Source: Christensenella sp. UBA5893 (GTDB taxonomy: Bacteria; Bacillota; Clostridia; Christensenellales; UBA1242). From it: a stretch of DNA of 32,766 bases. This document shows, one piece after another, positions 1 through 8,276 of this stretch. Made by a program: the position numbers and the translations under genes. The stretch covers positions 1-32,766 of the forward strand of contig DJER01000025.1 of NCBI GenBank assembly GCA_002431905.1, in the 5' to 3' direction. Position 1 is the stretch's first letter; every line of letters begins with the position of its first letter. The notes under the pieces are model-generated. The model saw only the letters and a program-made list of their open reading frames with translations. It had not been told where the DNA came from and made no database searches.

Positions 1-972
1 GTTGAAGATTTTAAATCGGGTATATCTAGTATAAGTTACACAATGAATCTTAAAATTGGTAATGGAGATTATTCACAAACTCAAGAGAATTTAGACAAAG
101 CGACTTATTCTTGGGATGGCTCACTTTCTGCATTTGTTGCAACACCAAAAGATGCAGCACAAACGGGACTATACGTGTTTCCTGAGAGCTATTCAGATGG
201 CACACACACTGGCAAGGTTACTATAAATAACGGCACGATAGATTTTGGGAAAAGTGAAATATCTGAAGGATTGGCAAGTGCAAAGGGCTCATTTGTGGGG
301 AAATTTACAACAATAGTATTGCCGGACACAATGACTGAAATGCCAGCATTAGGTTTTTCTGGAGCATTTGATTTAACAAGAATGCTTATGCCAAAAAATT
401 ATACAATAAATGCACTTGATATTGACAATAGGATTTTGGGAAGTGGTGGATATATTGCAAACACTGGCATATATAGTGTTCGAATAAATGAAAATGTTGA
501 TGCGATTGCGACAATAGGATGTAAAAACTTAATGGCTGTTGAAATTGGTAAAGATGTCAGTGCACTATCTTGGACTGATTTCTATGGATGTACAAGTTTG
601 GAAACAATAAAAATTGATGAAAATAATACAACTTATTCAACAAAAATAAATGGGCAAGAATGTTATGGAATTGTTGAAATATCAACAAAAACGCTTTGTG
701 TTGCAACACGAAACACGATAATACAAGAAGGCATAGTAAATTTAGGTATGTGTTTATCGTATGGTGCATGGAACGGAAAAGAAGAAATAACAATTCCAAC
801 AAGTGTAAAATTGATAGGAGATGAGTCACTTCGCGATTGTTCTAGTACTTTAAAAATTAGATATTTAGGAACAGTAGCGCAATGGGGGCAAATAACTATA
901 AGCAATAGTTCTTGTATACCAAATGGTGCAATAATTCAATGCACTGATGGTTCAACAGTATTTAATAATTAA
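1..972 (+). CDS. BspA-type leucine-rich-repeat surface protein, 3' part
   Basis: The reading frame is open from base 1 with no stop, so the gene begins outside the window; the ATG at 43 is only an internal methionine. The visible 323 codons contain irregular repeats of the LRR_5/BspA kind: hydrophobic strand motifs such as IVLPDTMTEMPALGF, GCTSLETIKID and ITIPTSVKLIGDESLRDC. The C-terminus (IRYLGTVAQWGQI followed by AIIQCTDG) is the cap commonly seen in this family. Such proteins are usually secreted or wall-anchored and bind host or other cell surfaces; the substrate here cannot be predicted. No signal peptide or anchor is visible because the N-terminus is missing, and the C-terminus has no LPXTG motif or membrane segment. 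A strong terminator follows 49 bases after the stop codon. Confidence 0.75.
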   Translation, partial: VEDFKSGISSISYTMNLKIGNGDYSQTQENLDKATYSWDGSLSAFVATPKDAAQTGLYVFPESYSDGTHTGKVTINNGTIDFGKSEISEGLASAKGSFVGKFTTIVLPDTMTEMPALGFSGAFDLTRMLMPKNYTINALDIDNRILGSGGYIANTGIYSVRINENVDAIATIGCKNLMAVEIGKDVSALSWTDFYGCTSLETIKIDENNTTYSTKINGQECYGIVEISTKTLCVATRNTIIQEGIVNLGMCLSYGAWNGKEEITIPTSVKLIGDESLRDCSSTLKIRYLGTVAQWGQITISNSSCIPNGAIIQCTDGSTVFNN

Positions 973-1020
973 AAATTGTAAACATTGCAAGTTTGTTTAA
1001 AGTAGATAAAATAAAAAGAA

Positions 1021-1055
1021 AAAACATATTGAAATTGTAGTCAATATGTTTTTTT
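1021..1055 (+). terminator. intrinsic terminator of the LRR gene
   Basis: A perfect 12-bp stem (AAAACATATTGA at 1021-1032 with TCAATATGTTTT at 1041-1052) with an 8-base loop runs into a T tract. It separates the LRR gene from the methyltransferase. Confidence 0.85.
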
Positions 1056-1085
1056 GTTAAATATTTTTAATTTATTGATGTTTTA

Positions 1086-1100
1086 TGTTAAAATGATTTT
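1086..1100 (+). promoter_or_regulatory. extended -10 promoter placing +1 at the start codon
   Basis: TGTTAAAAT (1086-1094) is an extended -10 (TGn plus TAAAAT). Six bases (GATTTT) separate it from the ATG at 1101, so the usual 6-7 base distance puts the transcript start on the A of the ATG. The -35 position (TTTAAT, 1066-1071) is weak. There is no Shine-Dalgarno sequence before this ATG. A leaderless transcript is inferred. Confidence 0.5.
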
Positions 1101-2387
1101 ATGAGAAATATTGACATAATAAGATATGGTGCAAATGGTGAGGGTGTTGGAGTGAACGACAATAAAGTTGTTTTTATTCCATATGCTCTTTGTGGCGAAA
1201 ATGTTGATGCAAAAGTTATGGGAGAAAATTCACATTTTGAGATTGCACAACTTGAAAAGATAAATAAAGAAAGTTTGGGTCGGGTTGAACCGGTTTGCCC
1301 ATATTTTAAAGTTTGTGGTGGTTGTGATATTATGCACGCATCAACAAGCGAGCAAAAAGTAATCAAGCAACAAATCGTGCAAAACAATTTAAAAAAATAT
1401 GCAAACTATAATGGCGAAATTCAAAATTTGGTTGTTGGAGATAATTTACTAAATTATCGCAATCATATAACTTTTCAAGTAAATGAAAATGGTATACTTG
1501 GTTTTTATGAAAAAGATAGCCACAAATTTTTGAAAATAAAAGAATGTAAACTTGCAAACAAGATAATAAACAACACAATTAGTTTTATCAATTCTTATTT
1601 TTTTGATAACAAACTTAAAGGCTATAACTACAAAACAAAAAGTGGCGAAATTAAACAAGTTGACTTAAAATTTGTAAACAATTGTTTGCTATTGACTTTT
1701 GTTGGTGTTGTAAAAGAATTGCCAAACATAGATAATTTGCTTGTAAGATTAAATTGTCTTAATGTTAAGTATGGTATATATATTTCTTTTAATGACAAAA
1801 ATTCAACAATTTATGGCGAACTTAAACATATTAGTGGAATAAAGGAAATTGAATATATCGACCAAGGCATAAAGAGTTTTGTAAGTCCATTTTCTTTTAT
1901 GCAAATAAACGCAGAGATAAAAGATAAAATTTATAACAAAATATACGAACTTGTGAATGGAGATATTATTATTGATGCATATTGTGGTCGTGGTGTGCTT
2001 TCTTGCAAACTCGCAAAGAAAGTAAAAAAAGTTTATGGAATTGAGATTGTAAGTTCAGCAATTTTTGATGCACAGCAAATTGCACAAAATAATAACATAA
2101 AAAATGTTGAGTTCATTTGTGACGATATCAAAAATGCATTGCAAGATATAAAGGATATAGATACAATAATTCTTGACCCACCAAGAAAAGGTTGTGAAAA
2201 ACAAGTTTTGAAAACGATTTTGGAAAAATTGCCAAAGCAAATTATATATCTTTCTTGTGCATCAAACACTCTTGCAAGAGATTTGCAAATATTAAGTCAA
2301 AAATATTGCATAAAGTTTGTTGAGCCATATGATATGTTCCCACAAACAAAACATATTGAAACTTTATGTCTATTGGAGAAAAAATGA
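1101..2387 (+). CDS. RumA/TrmA-family RNA (uracil-5-)-methyltransferase
   Basis: Predicted SAM-dependent m5U methyltransferase acting on 23S rRNA or tRNA in the cytoplasm. The 428-residue length is normal. A TRAM-like N-terminus is followed by [4Fe-4S] cysteines C66, C72, C75 (CPYFKVCGGC) and C149. The SAM fold has SPFSFMQIN (262-270), DAYCGRGVLS (292-301) and DPPRKG (359-364). The nucleophile region YLSCASNTLARDL puts the catalytic cysteine at C386, and HIETLCLL supplies the base E420. Family members methylate U747/U1939 of 23S rRNA or U54 of tRNA; the exact target cannot be read from sequence. No SD precedes the ATG and a -10 element sits six bases upstream, so translation may be leaderless. 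The stop codon overlaps the next start (ATGA). Confidence 0.93.
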   Translation: MRNIDIIRYGANGEGVGVNDNKVVFIPYALCGENVDAKVMGENSHFEIAQLEKINKESLGRVEPVCPYFKVCGGCDIMHASTSEQKVIKQQIVQNNLKKYANYNGEIQNLVVGDNLLNYRNHITFQVNENGILGFYEKDSHKFLKIKECKLANKIINNTISFINSYFFDNKLKGYNYKTKSGEIKQVDLKFVNNCLLLTFVGVVKELPNIDNLLVRLNCLNVKYGIYISFNDKNSTIYGELKHISGIKEIEYIDQGIKSFVSPFSFMQINAEIKDKIYNKIYELVNGDIIIDAYCGRGVLSCKLAKKVKKVYGIEIVSSAIFDAQQIAQNNNIKNVEFICDDIKNALQDIKDIDTIILDPPRKGCEKQVLKTILEKLPKQIIYLSCASNTLARDLQILSQKYCIKFVEPYDMFPQTKHIETLCLLEKK

Positions 2388-2494
2388 AAGATAAAAACAA
2401 GATAAAACAAAATAATAAAAAACTAAAAGAACAATATTATTCTTATTACGATGATGTAAAAGATCACACGAAAGGTTTTAAGGAAGATTGGTAA
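2384..2494 (+). CDS. 36-residue charged small protein, unknown function
   Basis: ATG at 2384 overlaps the methyltransferase stop in the translational-coupling arrangement ATGA. A good ribosome site (GGAG, 2375-2378) lies five bases upstream. The product is strongly charged: a Lys/Asn-rich first half beginning MKDKNKIKQNNKKLKEQ, then a tyrosine/aspartate cluster (YYSYYDDVKDHTKGF) ending in DW. It has no signal peptide, membrane segment or cysteines. I do not recognise a family. The SD, coupling and clean stop favour a real gene, but its shortness means chance cannot be excluded. Confidence 0.5.
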   Translation: MKDKNKIKQNNKKLKEQYYSYYDDVKDHTKGFKEDW

Positions 2495-2554
2495 TATCTA
2501 TACGATAAAATGAATAAATATACATAATTACAAATAATTATGCAAAAGGAAATT

Positions 2555-3247
2555 ATGGAAGAATTTAGTAGAGAGATAAAGTTAATAGGTCAAGACAACT
2601 TTGAAAAATTGAAAAATAGTAAAGTGATTTTGTTTGGTATTGGTGGTGTTGGTGGATACGTCTTGGAAAGTTTGGTAAGAAGTGGAATTGAATATATAAC
2701 CATTGTAGATTTTGACACTGTTAGTGAAAGTAATTTGAACAGACAAATAATTGCACTAAAAACAACAATAGGAAAATACAAGGTTGATGTTGCCAAAGAA
2801 AGGGTAAACAGCATCAATCCAAATTGCAAAGTTGTTGCAATAAAAGAAAAATTGACAAAAGAAAATATAGATAATTTTGATTTCAAAAATTATGATTTTG
2901 TTGTTGATGCAATTGATATGGTCACGTCAAAATTGCTAATAATAGAAAAGGCAAAAAAAGAAAATGTTGAAGTAATTTCGTGCATGGGGACAGGCAACAA
3001 ACTTGATGCAACAAAATTGCAAATATGCGACATAAGTAAAACAAATTATTGTCCACTTGCAAAAGTAATGCGAAAAGAGTTAAAAAATCGTGGAATTTAT
3101 CATCTAAATGTTGTATTTTCCACAGAACAACCAAAACACTTTGATGAAAAACAACGAAAAGTAACACCAGCAAGCATTGCATATGTTCCAGCTGTTGCAG
3201 GACTTTATATCAGTCAGTTTGTGATAAAAAAACTAATGGAGAAATAA
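2555..3247 (+). CDS. tcdA: tRNA threonylcarbamoyladenosine dehydratase (TcdA/YgdL family)
   Basis: An E1-like ThiF/HesA/MoeB ATPase that in known members dehydrates t6A37 to cyclic ct6A in ANN-decoding tRNAs. The nucleotide-binding loop is GIGGVGGYV (28-36), followed by D54 and the SNLNRQ motif (59-64) that contacts ATP. The family segments CPLAKVMRKELK (166-177) and PASIAYVPAVAGL are present. I chose ATG 2555 rather than the in-frame ATG at 2540: AAAGGA lies four bases before 2555, nothing resembling an SD precedes 2540, and MEEFSREIKLIG matches the family's usual start. Length is 230 residues, slightly short for the family. The stop shares a base with the next start (TAATG), so it is an operon with the downstream tRNA thiolase. 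Confidence 0.9.
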   Translation: MEEFSREIKLIGQDNFEKLKNSKVILFGIGGVGGYVLESLVRSGIEYITIVDFDTVSESNLNRQIIALKTTIGKYKVDVAKERVNSINPNCKVVAIKEKLTKENIDNFDFKNYDFVVDAIDMVTSKLLIIEKAKKENVEVISCMGTGNKLDATKLQICDISKTNYCPLAKVMRKELKNRGIYHLNVVFSTEQPKHFDEKQRKVTPASIAYVPAVAGLYISQFVIKKLMEK

Positions 3248-4062
3248 TGGAAAAGTATAAAGAGATTGAACACAGCATAACAAAAAAATTTAAAAAGACA
3301 ATTTGGAAGAGATTTATTCATGCTGTTGATGAATATAAATTGATAAGCGAGGGCGACAAGATTGCAGTTTGTATTTCAGGTGGAAAAGATAGTATGCTAC
3401 TTGCAAAATGTATGCAATTACTCAAAGCACATTGGAAGATAAATTTTGATTTGGAATTTATTTGCATGGACCCCGGATACAAAAAAGAAAATAGAGAACT
3501 AATTGAACATAACGCTCAAATTATGGGAATACCAATTCACTATTTTGATTCGCCAATTTTTGATATCGTTGCAAATGTTGATGGTTCGCCTTGCTATCTT
3601 TGTGCAAGAATGAGAAGAGGATATTTGTATAATTATGCTCAAAGTTTGGGTTGCAACAAGATTGCTCTTGGTCATCATTTTAATGATGCAATTGAAACAA
3701 TATTACTATCTATGTTCTATGGTGGTGAATATAAAACAATGATGCCAAAATTAAGAAGTACAAACCATAAGGGTATGGAACTAATAAGACCATTATATTT
3801 GGTTAGAGAAGAAGACATAATTCATTTTGCAAATTATAACGGCTTACATTTTTTACGTTGTGCATGCAAACTTACCGAAGGTGTTGAAAATGGCGAGATG
3901 ACATCAAAACGAAAAGAGATAAAAGAACTTATAAAAGAGATGAAAAAGACAAATGAAACTGTTGATATAAATATTTTCAATAGCATTCACAAAGTAAATC
4001 TTGACACTGTTATTGGGTATATAAAAGCCGGCGAAAAACATTCATTTTTGGACGAATATTAA
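3247..4062 (+). CDS. TtcA-like tRNA 2-thiocytidine synthetase
   Basis: A PP-loop ATPase of the TtcA/TilS group. The P-loop is SGGKDS (44-49). The iron-sulfur cysteines typical of TtcA are C116 and C119 (CYLC), plus C205/C207 in LRCACKLT. LGHHFNDAIET (141-151) is the second conserved block. TtcA activates C32 of certain tRNAs by adenylation and inserts sulfur. In Clostridia this 271-residue form is often annotated TtcA, although the true substrate may differ. The start overlaps the tcdA stop by one base, with GGAG (3238-3241) five bases upstream, so the two tRNA-modification genes are translationally coupled. No clear terminator separates it from the promoter that follows. Confidence 0.85.
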   Translation: MEKYKEIEHSITKKFKKTIWKRFIHAVDEYKLISEGDKIAVCISGGKDSMLLAKCMQLLKAHWKINFDLEFICMDPGYKKENRELIEHNAQIMGIPIHYFDSPIFDIVANVDGSPCYLCARMRRGYLYNYAQSLGCNKIALGHHFNDAIETILLSMFYGGEYKTMMPKLRSTNHKGMELIRPLYLVREEDIIHFANYNGLHFLRCACKLTEGVENGEMTSKRKEIKELIKEMKKTNETVDINIFNSIHKVNLDTVIGYIKAGEKHSFLDEY

Positions 4063-4069
4063 AAATTTG

Positions 4070-4098
4070 TTGACAAAAAAGCAAGGTTTGTAATATCT
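4070..4098 (+). promoter_or_regulatory. promoter of the lipoprotein gene
   Basis: A perfect -35 (TTGACA, 4070-4075) is followed by AT-rich -10 candidates: ATATCT (4093-4098) at 17 bp or TAATAT (4091-4096) at 15 bp. The exact -10 is uncertain. Confidence 0.6.
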
Positions 4099-4119
4099 TA
4101 AACTTAGGGGGAAAAAGAA

Positions 4120-4935
4120 ATGAAAAGAAAAATAACAAAAGTTTTTGCACTACTACTATTGTGTTGTGCATTCGTGCTTGCAGGTTGTGGCGATAGTGTA
4201 AATGTTAATGTTGACGGGGAATATACGGATACAACAAAAGAAGCATTTTCAACATATGTTGCACAAGTTGATGAATCAAAAAATCTTGATGCAAAAGGCT
4301 ACAAGTTTTCAATGATATACAATACAAAAACAAACGACGAAACTGATTCCAAAGACTCAATGGCATTGGAGTTAGATAACACCTATGCTTTTAATTCGGA
4401 AATGTCGATGAACGGAAAAATATTGATTCCAGAAGATGGAGAAACAAAAAATTTGTCGGCATCTTTTGAAATGAAATCAAAATTGATTTCAGACAATGCA
4501 AAACAAGAAATCAAAATGAATAGTTACATAAAAGACGGATATTTCTATACCGAAATGGGCGGAATAAAAGTAAAGGAAAATATGAATGCTCTTGAAGGCG
4601 AAGATTCAATTTCCCAAGTATTGTCGGTAATTCCTTCAAAAGATGAAATTGATTCAGTGCTAAAGCGATATGCAGAAGATGGAACACTTGATGTAAAAGT
4701 TGCACAAAGTGGCGACACAGCAAAATATCGTTTAACAGTTTCTCTTGCTGACAAAGAAGAAGGCTACAGTGTTTCTGGCGATATATATTATGTTTTCAAA
4801 AATGGTAAATTTGATGGTATGAAAGTTACTCTTTCAACCAATGCAGGTGGAATTTCGGTAGATATGACAATTGATATGATAACATACAGTGGAACAATTG
4901 ATTTCCCTGACCTTAACAAATATATTGAAGCATAA
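4120..4935 (+). CDS. secreted lipoprotein, unknown function
   Basis: A 271-residue lipoprotein. The N-terminus is MKRKITK, a hydrophobic core, then the lipobox LAGC with the lipidated cysteine at C23. The mature part is acidic and beta-rich, with SYIKDGYFYTEMGG and DIYYVFKNGKFDGMKVTLS blocks. This resembles LolA/LppX-like single-domain lipoproteins found in many Firmicutes, but I cannot assign a named family. AGGGGG (4106-4111) lies eight bases before the ATG. It is a single-gene unit between its own promoter and a strong terminator. It is probably anchored to the outer face of the membrane; the ligand is unknown. Confidence 0.8.
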   Translation: MKRKITKVFALLLLCCAFVLAGCGDSVNVNVDGEYTDTTKEAFSTYVAQVDESKNLDAKGYKFSMIYNTKTNDETDSKDSMALELDNTYAFNSEMSMNGKILIPEDGETKNLSASFEMKSKLISDNAKQEIKMNSYIKDGYFYTEMGGIKVKENMNALEGEDSISQVLSVIPSKDEIDSVLKRYAEDGTLDVKVAQSGDTAKYRLTVSLADKEEGYSVSGDIYYVFKNGKFDGMKVTLSTNAGGISVDMTIDMITYSGTIDFPDLNKYIEA

Positions 4936-4951
4936 GTGCAAATTTAATAAC

Positions 4952-4984
4952 AAAAAAGGAAATGCAAAAGCATTTCCTTTTTTT
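4952..4984 (+). terminator. intrinsic terminator of the lipoprotein gene
   Basis: AAAAAAGGAAATGC (4952-4965) pairs perfectly with GCATTTCCTTTTTT after an AAAA loop, ending in a run of T. Confidence 0.88.
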
Positions 4985-4988
4985 CATA

Positions 4989-5017
4989 TTGCATACTATC
5001 AAAAAATGTGTTATCAT
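4989..5017 (+). promoter_or_regulatory. promoter of rnr
   Basis: TTGCAT (4989-4994), a 17-bp spacer and TATCAT (5012-5017). The predicted start near 5024 leaves a leader of about 17 bases that contains the SD. Confidence 0.7.
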
Positions 5018-5040
5018 TTTTATGAACAAAAGGGGAATTT

Positions 5041-7074
5041 ATGAATAAACAAAAGTTTGGTCAAGAAGTTTTGCTTGCAATCTACAAAAATGGAGGGTTT
5101 GGCAAAGATATTGATAGTGTTGCCAATTTGGTTGCAAAAAATCTTGATATCACTTTTGACAAGGCAAAAAATGCCATATATACTTTAAAATCAAAAAAAG
5201 GTCTTTTTATAAATAATGAAATTGTGCAAGAAAATATTGCCGTAACAAACAAACTAAAAAGACTTAATCTAATTTCAACAAAACAAACAAAAACAGTCAC
5301 AAATCTTGGTCACAATCGAAAACCAACATACAAAAACGGTGATTTGGTTCTTGGAAAAATTGTCAAGGATAAACAGGGATTTTATGTTGTTGAACCATAC
5401 AAAGATACGACCAATCGCTTTATTATATATCAAACAAAGGATATTCAAGACAGTGTAAACAAAACTTGTTTGATTCGTATTGATGACATAAAAAAACAAA
5501 TAGTTAGTGTGATGAATGTTTTTGGATTTTTAAATGACCCTATTTCCGAAAATGTTGCAATTGCCACAAAATATGGTTTTAGCACAGACTTTCCAAAAGA
5601 AGTGATAAATGAAGCTAATCAAGTCCCACAATTTGTGACCGAAGAACAAAAACAGGGCAGAGTTGATTATCAAAATTTGGATTTTGTTACAATTGACCCT
5701 GTTGGTTGCAAAGACAAGGATGATGCAATATTTGATGTGATGACGGACAAGGGGCTTAGGTGCTATGTCGCAATTGCCGATGTTAGTGCTGTTGTTGAAA
5801 GTGGTTCAGAATTAGATCGTGAAGCATACAAACGTGGCAATAGTGCATATCTTGGTGGAGGAGTCTATCCAATGTTTCCACCAGTTCTTTCAAATGGTAT
5901 ATGCTCTCTTGATGAAAATAAACCAAGACTTGCAGTTGTTGCAAGTGCAATAGTAAATAGCAATGGTTCATTTTTCGATGAAAAAATTGAACTTGCTGTT
6001 ATTGATGTAAAGAAATCTTATTCATATGCCGAAGCTGAAAAAACACACTTGTGTCAAGATGGCGAAGATATAAAAAATGCAAGAACAAAAAAACAACTTG
6101 ATTTACTATACAAAAACACAAAACTTCTTGAAAAAAGATATAAAAACATTTTAAGAATAGATAGCCACGAACCAGAATACAAGTTTAGCGAAGATAGAAC
6201 AAGCGTTGAAGATATAAAATTATCAAACGAAGAGTACTCTCATTTGGTTGTGGAAACAAGAATGATTCTTGCAAATGAAATCGTTGCAAAATTCTTTAAG
6301 GAAAGAAAAATTGTGGGTGTGTTTAGAACCCACAAAAAAAGTGAAGATGAAAAATTTGAAAACCTAAAAAAGAATTTATCAAACTTTGGCATAGATTATG
6401 ACCTAGAAAACACGCCAGAAAGTTTTTATAATTTGCTTGAACTTGTAAAATTAAATCCGTCAAGAGATTATTTGATGGTGGAAATATCAAGAGCATTATC
6501 AAAAGCAAAATATTTGGCAACTTATAAGGATACTTCACATTTTGGACTTTCAATTAGTGATAATGGTGGATATATTCATTTCACATCGCCAATAAGAAGA
6601 TATGCAGATTTTAAAACTCATCAACTGATAAAACAAGTGCTTGAATATGGCAATGTTTTTGAGAACAACAAACAGCAACTTGAAAATGTTTGTGAACATT
6701 TAAATGACCAAGAAAAAAAGGCAGATATGGCAGAGAGCGAAAGTGATAAATACCTTGCTTGTCTTTGGGCAAAAAAACATATTGATGAAAAACAATCAGG
6801 ATATATTTTTAGTATAAAAAATGGTTGTGTCACAATTATCCATAAAAATGGCACTGTAAAAGTTTTGATGCCGATGTGTGATTTGCCAAATGCTCAAAAT
6901 AAACCATACAGAGAAAGCAAAGACAAAATGTCAATTTCAAATGGCGAAACAAAATATTGCTTGGGCGATAAAATAGATTTTTATTTTTCAAATATAGACC
7001 TTGAATCAAGACTTATTTTGGTGAAAACTGATAAAGAAAAAATAAACATTAAAAATGAGGATATTGAAAAATAA
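5041..7074 (+). CDS. rnr: ribonuclease R (RNase II/RNB family exoribonuclease)
   Basis: A 3'-to-5' processive exoribonuclease for structured RNA. The order is: N-terminal helix-turn-helix-like region (1-60), cold-shock RNA-binding region (about 95-170), RNB catalytic domain (about 205-530), and a short C-terminal S1-like region (about 590-660). The metal-binding motif TIDPVGCKDKDDAIF contains D219, D225, D227 and D228. The second RNB signature HFTSPIRRYAD spans 513-523. At 677 residues it is a little shorter than B. subtilis RNase R, mainly at the ends; the C-terminal S1 region is poorly conserved. AGGGG (5031-5035) gives a clear start. It is monocistronic, with a terminator behind it. Confidence 0.95.
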   Translation: MNKQKFGQEVLLAIYKNGGFGKDIDSVANLVAKNLDITFDKAKNAIYTLKSKKGLFINNEIVQENIAVTNKLKRLNLISTKQTKTVTNLGHNRKPTYKNGDLVLGKIVKDKQGFYVVEPYKDTTNRFIIYQTKDIQDSVNKTCLIRIDDIKKQIVSVMNVFGFLNDPISENVAIATKYGFSTDFPKEVINEANQVPQFVTEEQKQGRVDYQNLDFVTIDPVGCKDKDDAIFDVMTDKGLRCYVAIADVSAVVESGSELDREAYKRGNSAYLGGGVYPMFPPVLSNGICSLDENKPRLAVVASAIVNSNGSFFDEKIELAVIDVKKSYSYAEAEKTHLCQDGEDIKNARTKKQLDLLYKNTKLLEKRYKNILRIDSHEPEYKFSEDRTSVEDIKLSNEEYSHLVVETRMILANEIVAKFFKERKIVGVFRTHKKSEDEKFENLKKNLSNFGIDYDLENTPESFYNLLELVKLNPSRDYLMVEISRALSKAKYLATYKDTSHFGLSISDNGGYIHFTSPIRRYADFKTHQLIKQVLEYGNVFENNKQQLENVCEHLNDQEKKADMAESESDKYLACLWAKKHIDEKQSGYIFSIKNGCVTIIHKNGTVKVLMPMCDLPNAQNKPYRESKDKMSISNGETKYCLGDKIDFYFSNIDLESRLILVKTDKEKINIKNEDIEK

Positions 7075-7097
7075 TAAAAATTTGGAAAAATATCATT

Positions 7098-7137
7098 AAA
7101 AAATCTCAAAAACAATTGAGATTTTTTATTTTTTTAT
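7098..7137 (+). terminator. intrinsic terminator of rnr
   Basis: AAAAAATCTCAA (7098-7109) pairs with TTGAGATTTTTT (7116-7127), followed by an interrupted T tract. Confidence 0.85.
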
Positions 7138-7164
7138 GTAATATACTAATGTTTGGAGAAGAAT

Positions 7165-8181
7165 ATGGATATATTTTTAAATATTTTATTTTTAATTATA
7201 GGAATGGTCCTATTAATTTATGGGGCAGATTTTTTTGTTTCTGGTGCAAGCGCAGTTGCAAAAAAATTAAAAGTACCGTCAATAATAATTGGACTTACAA
7301 TTGTTGCAATTGGAACAAGTTTACCCGAACTTGCAGTAAGTTTGGCAAGTGCAATAAAAGGGAATATGGATTTGTCGGCAGGGAATGTTGTTGGTTCAAA
7401 TCTTATGAATATGCTCTTAATTTTGGGAATTGTTGCTGTTTATAAACCAATAAATATTGAAAAATCAAGTAAAAAGTTCGATTTACCTTTTATGCTTATA
7501 GTTTCTGGGCTTTTATTACTTTTTTCAGCTGATAAAATTATAAATGGTGCAAGCGAAAATATTTTGTCACGCAGTGAATGTATTGTGCTTTTTTGTTTGT
7601 TCATTTTCTACACAATTATGCAAATTATTTTTGCCAAAAGTAATGGGCAAAATATTGACTTTAAAGAAGCATCAAATGTTGAACAAAAACTAGAAACAGA
7701 AAAACCAAAAGAAGAAAAAGAACTTAAAGTTTGGCAAATTATAGTCTACTTAATCGGTGGGCTTGGCGCTGTCGTGTTTGGTGGAGAGTGTGTTTCTTCA
7801 ACTGCTCAATTTTTGGCAATAAAGGCGGGAATGAGCGAAGCTCTTGTTGGACTTACAATTGTTGCAATTGGAACAAGTTTGCCAGAACTTGCAACATCGG
7901 TAATTGCTGCCAAAAAGGATGATGCAGGGCTTGCTCTTGGAAATGTAATTGGTTCAAACATTGTAAATATTATTTTGATATTAGGTGGAGTTGGACTTAT
8001 AGGGAATATACCAATTTCAACAGTTATTTTAACTGATGCATTGATTTTGTTTGTATTTACAGCAATATTTATAACAATGTGCTACACAAAAAGCAAAGTT
8101 GAAAGGTGGGAAGGCGCAATACTGCTTGTGATGTACATTAGTTATCTTGCCTTTGCAATTGTAAGGAACTATTGTCTTTAA
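7165..8181 (+). CDS. YrbG-type calcium/sodium antiporter (CaCA family)
   Basis: A membrane cation exchanger of 338 residues with ten or so hydrophobic segments. It shows the two inverted-topology alpha repeats that define the CaCA family: GLTIVAIGTSLPELAVS (43-59) with SAGNVVGSNLMN, and GLTIVAIGTSLPELATS (229-245) with ALGNVIGSNIVN. A hydrophilic loop rich in Glu/Lys (about 165-195) separates the halves. The family exchanges Na+ (or K+/H+) for Ca2+; the ion pair here is inferred. The start is ATG 7165, because GGAG (7155-7158) lies six bases upstream; a TTG at 7153 overlaps that SD and is not credible. A 34-bp stretch of DNA is repeated exactly in the two halves (see findings). Confidence 0.92.
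   Translation: MDIFLNILFLIIGMVLLIYGADFFVSGASAVAKKLKVPSIIIGLTIVAIGTSLPELAVSLASAIKGNMDLSAGNVVGSNLMNMLLILGIVAVYKPINIEKSSKKFDLPFMLIVSGLLLLFSADKIINGASENILSRSECIVLFCLFIFYTIMQIIFAKSNGQNIDFKEASNVEQKLETEKPKEEKELKVWQIIVYLIGGLGAVVFGGECVSSTAQFLAIKAGMSEALVGLTIVAIGTSLPELATSVIAAKKDDAGLALGNVIGSNIVNIILILGGVGLIGNIPISTVILTDALILFVFTAIFITMCYTKSKVERWEGAILLVMYISYLAFAIVRNYCL
7289..7322 (+). repeat. 34-bp exact direct repeat inside exchanger gene, copy 1
   Basis: The stretch encodes the first alpha-repeat signature and is identical base for base to 7847-7880. Confidence 0.9.
7847..7880 (+). repeat. 34-bp exact direct repeat inside exchanger gene, copy 2
   Basis: Second copy, 558 bp downstream and in the same frame, encoding the second alpha-repeat signature. 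Confidence 0.9.
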
Positions 8182-8187
8182 AAAAGG

Positions 8188-8219
8188 AAAAGTACCAAGG
8201 TAGACTTGGTGCTTTTTTT
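8188..8219 (+). terminator. intrinsic terminator of the exchanger gene
   Basis: AAAGTACCAAG (8189-8199) pairs with CTTGGTGCTTT (8205-8215) with one G-U pair, followed by T residues. Confidence 0.85.
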
Positions 8220-8234
8220 ATGAAAATTAAAACA

Positions 8235-8260
8235 TAAAAAAATTCAGGTAATACCTGAAT
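8235..8260 (-). terminator. terminator downstream of tRNA-Lys
   Basis: A perfect 8-bp stem (ATTCAGGT at 8242-8249 with ACCTGAAT at 8253-8260). On the minus strand it is followed by seven T residues (8241-8235). It ends the minus-strand Gln-Lys tRNA transcript and could also act on the plus strand. Confidence 0.75.
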
Positions 8261-8276
8261 ATTTTTTATAAAGGAA

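Noticed and set aside
2540..2554. Upstream in-frame ATG for tcdA
   Set aside because: No SD before it; the ATG at 2555 has AAAGGA and matches the family's N-terminus.
7116..7445. Second-frame ORFs inside the exchanger gene (also 7731-7922) sharing a peptide
   Set aside because: They share sequence only because the underlying 34-bp DNA repeat is read in another frame.
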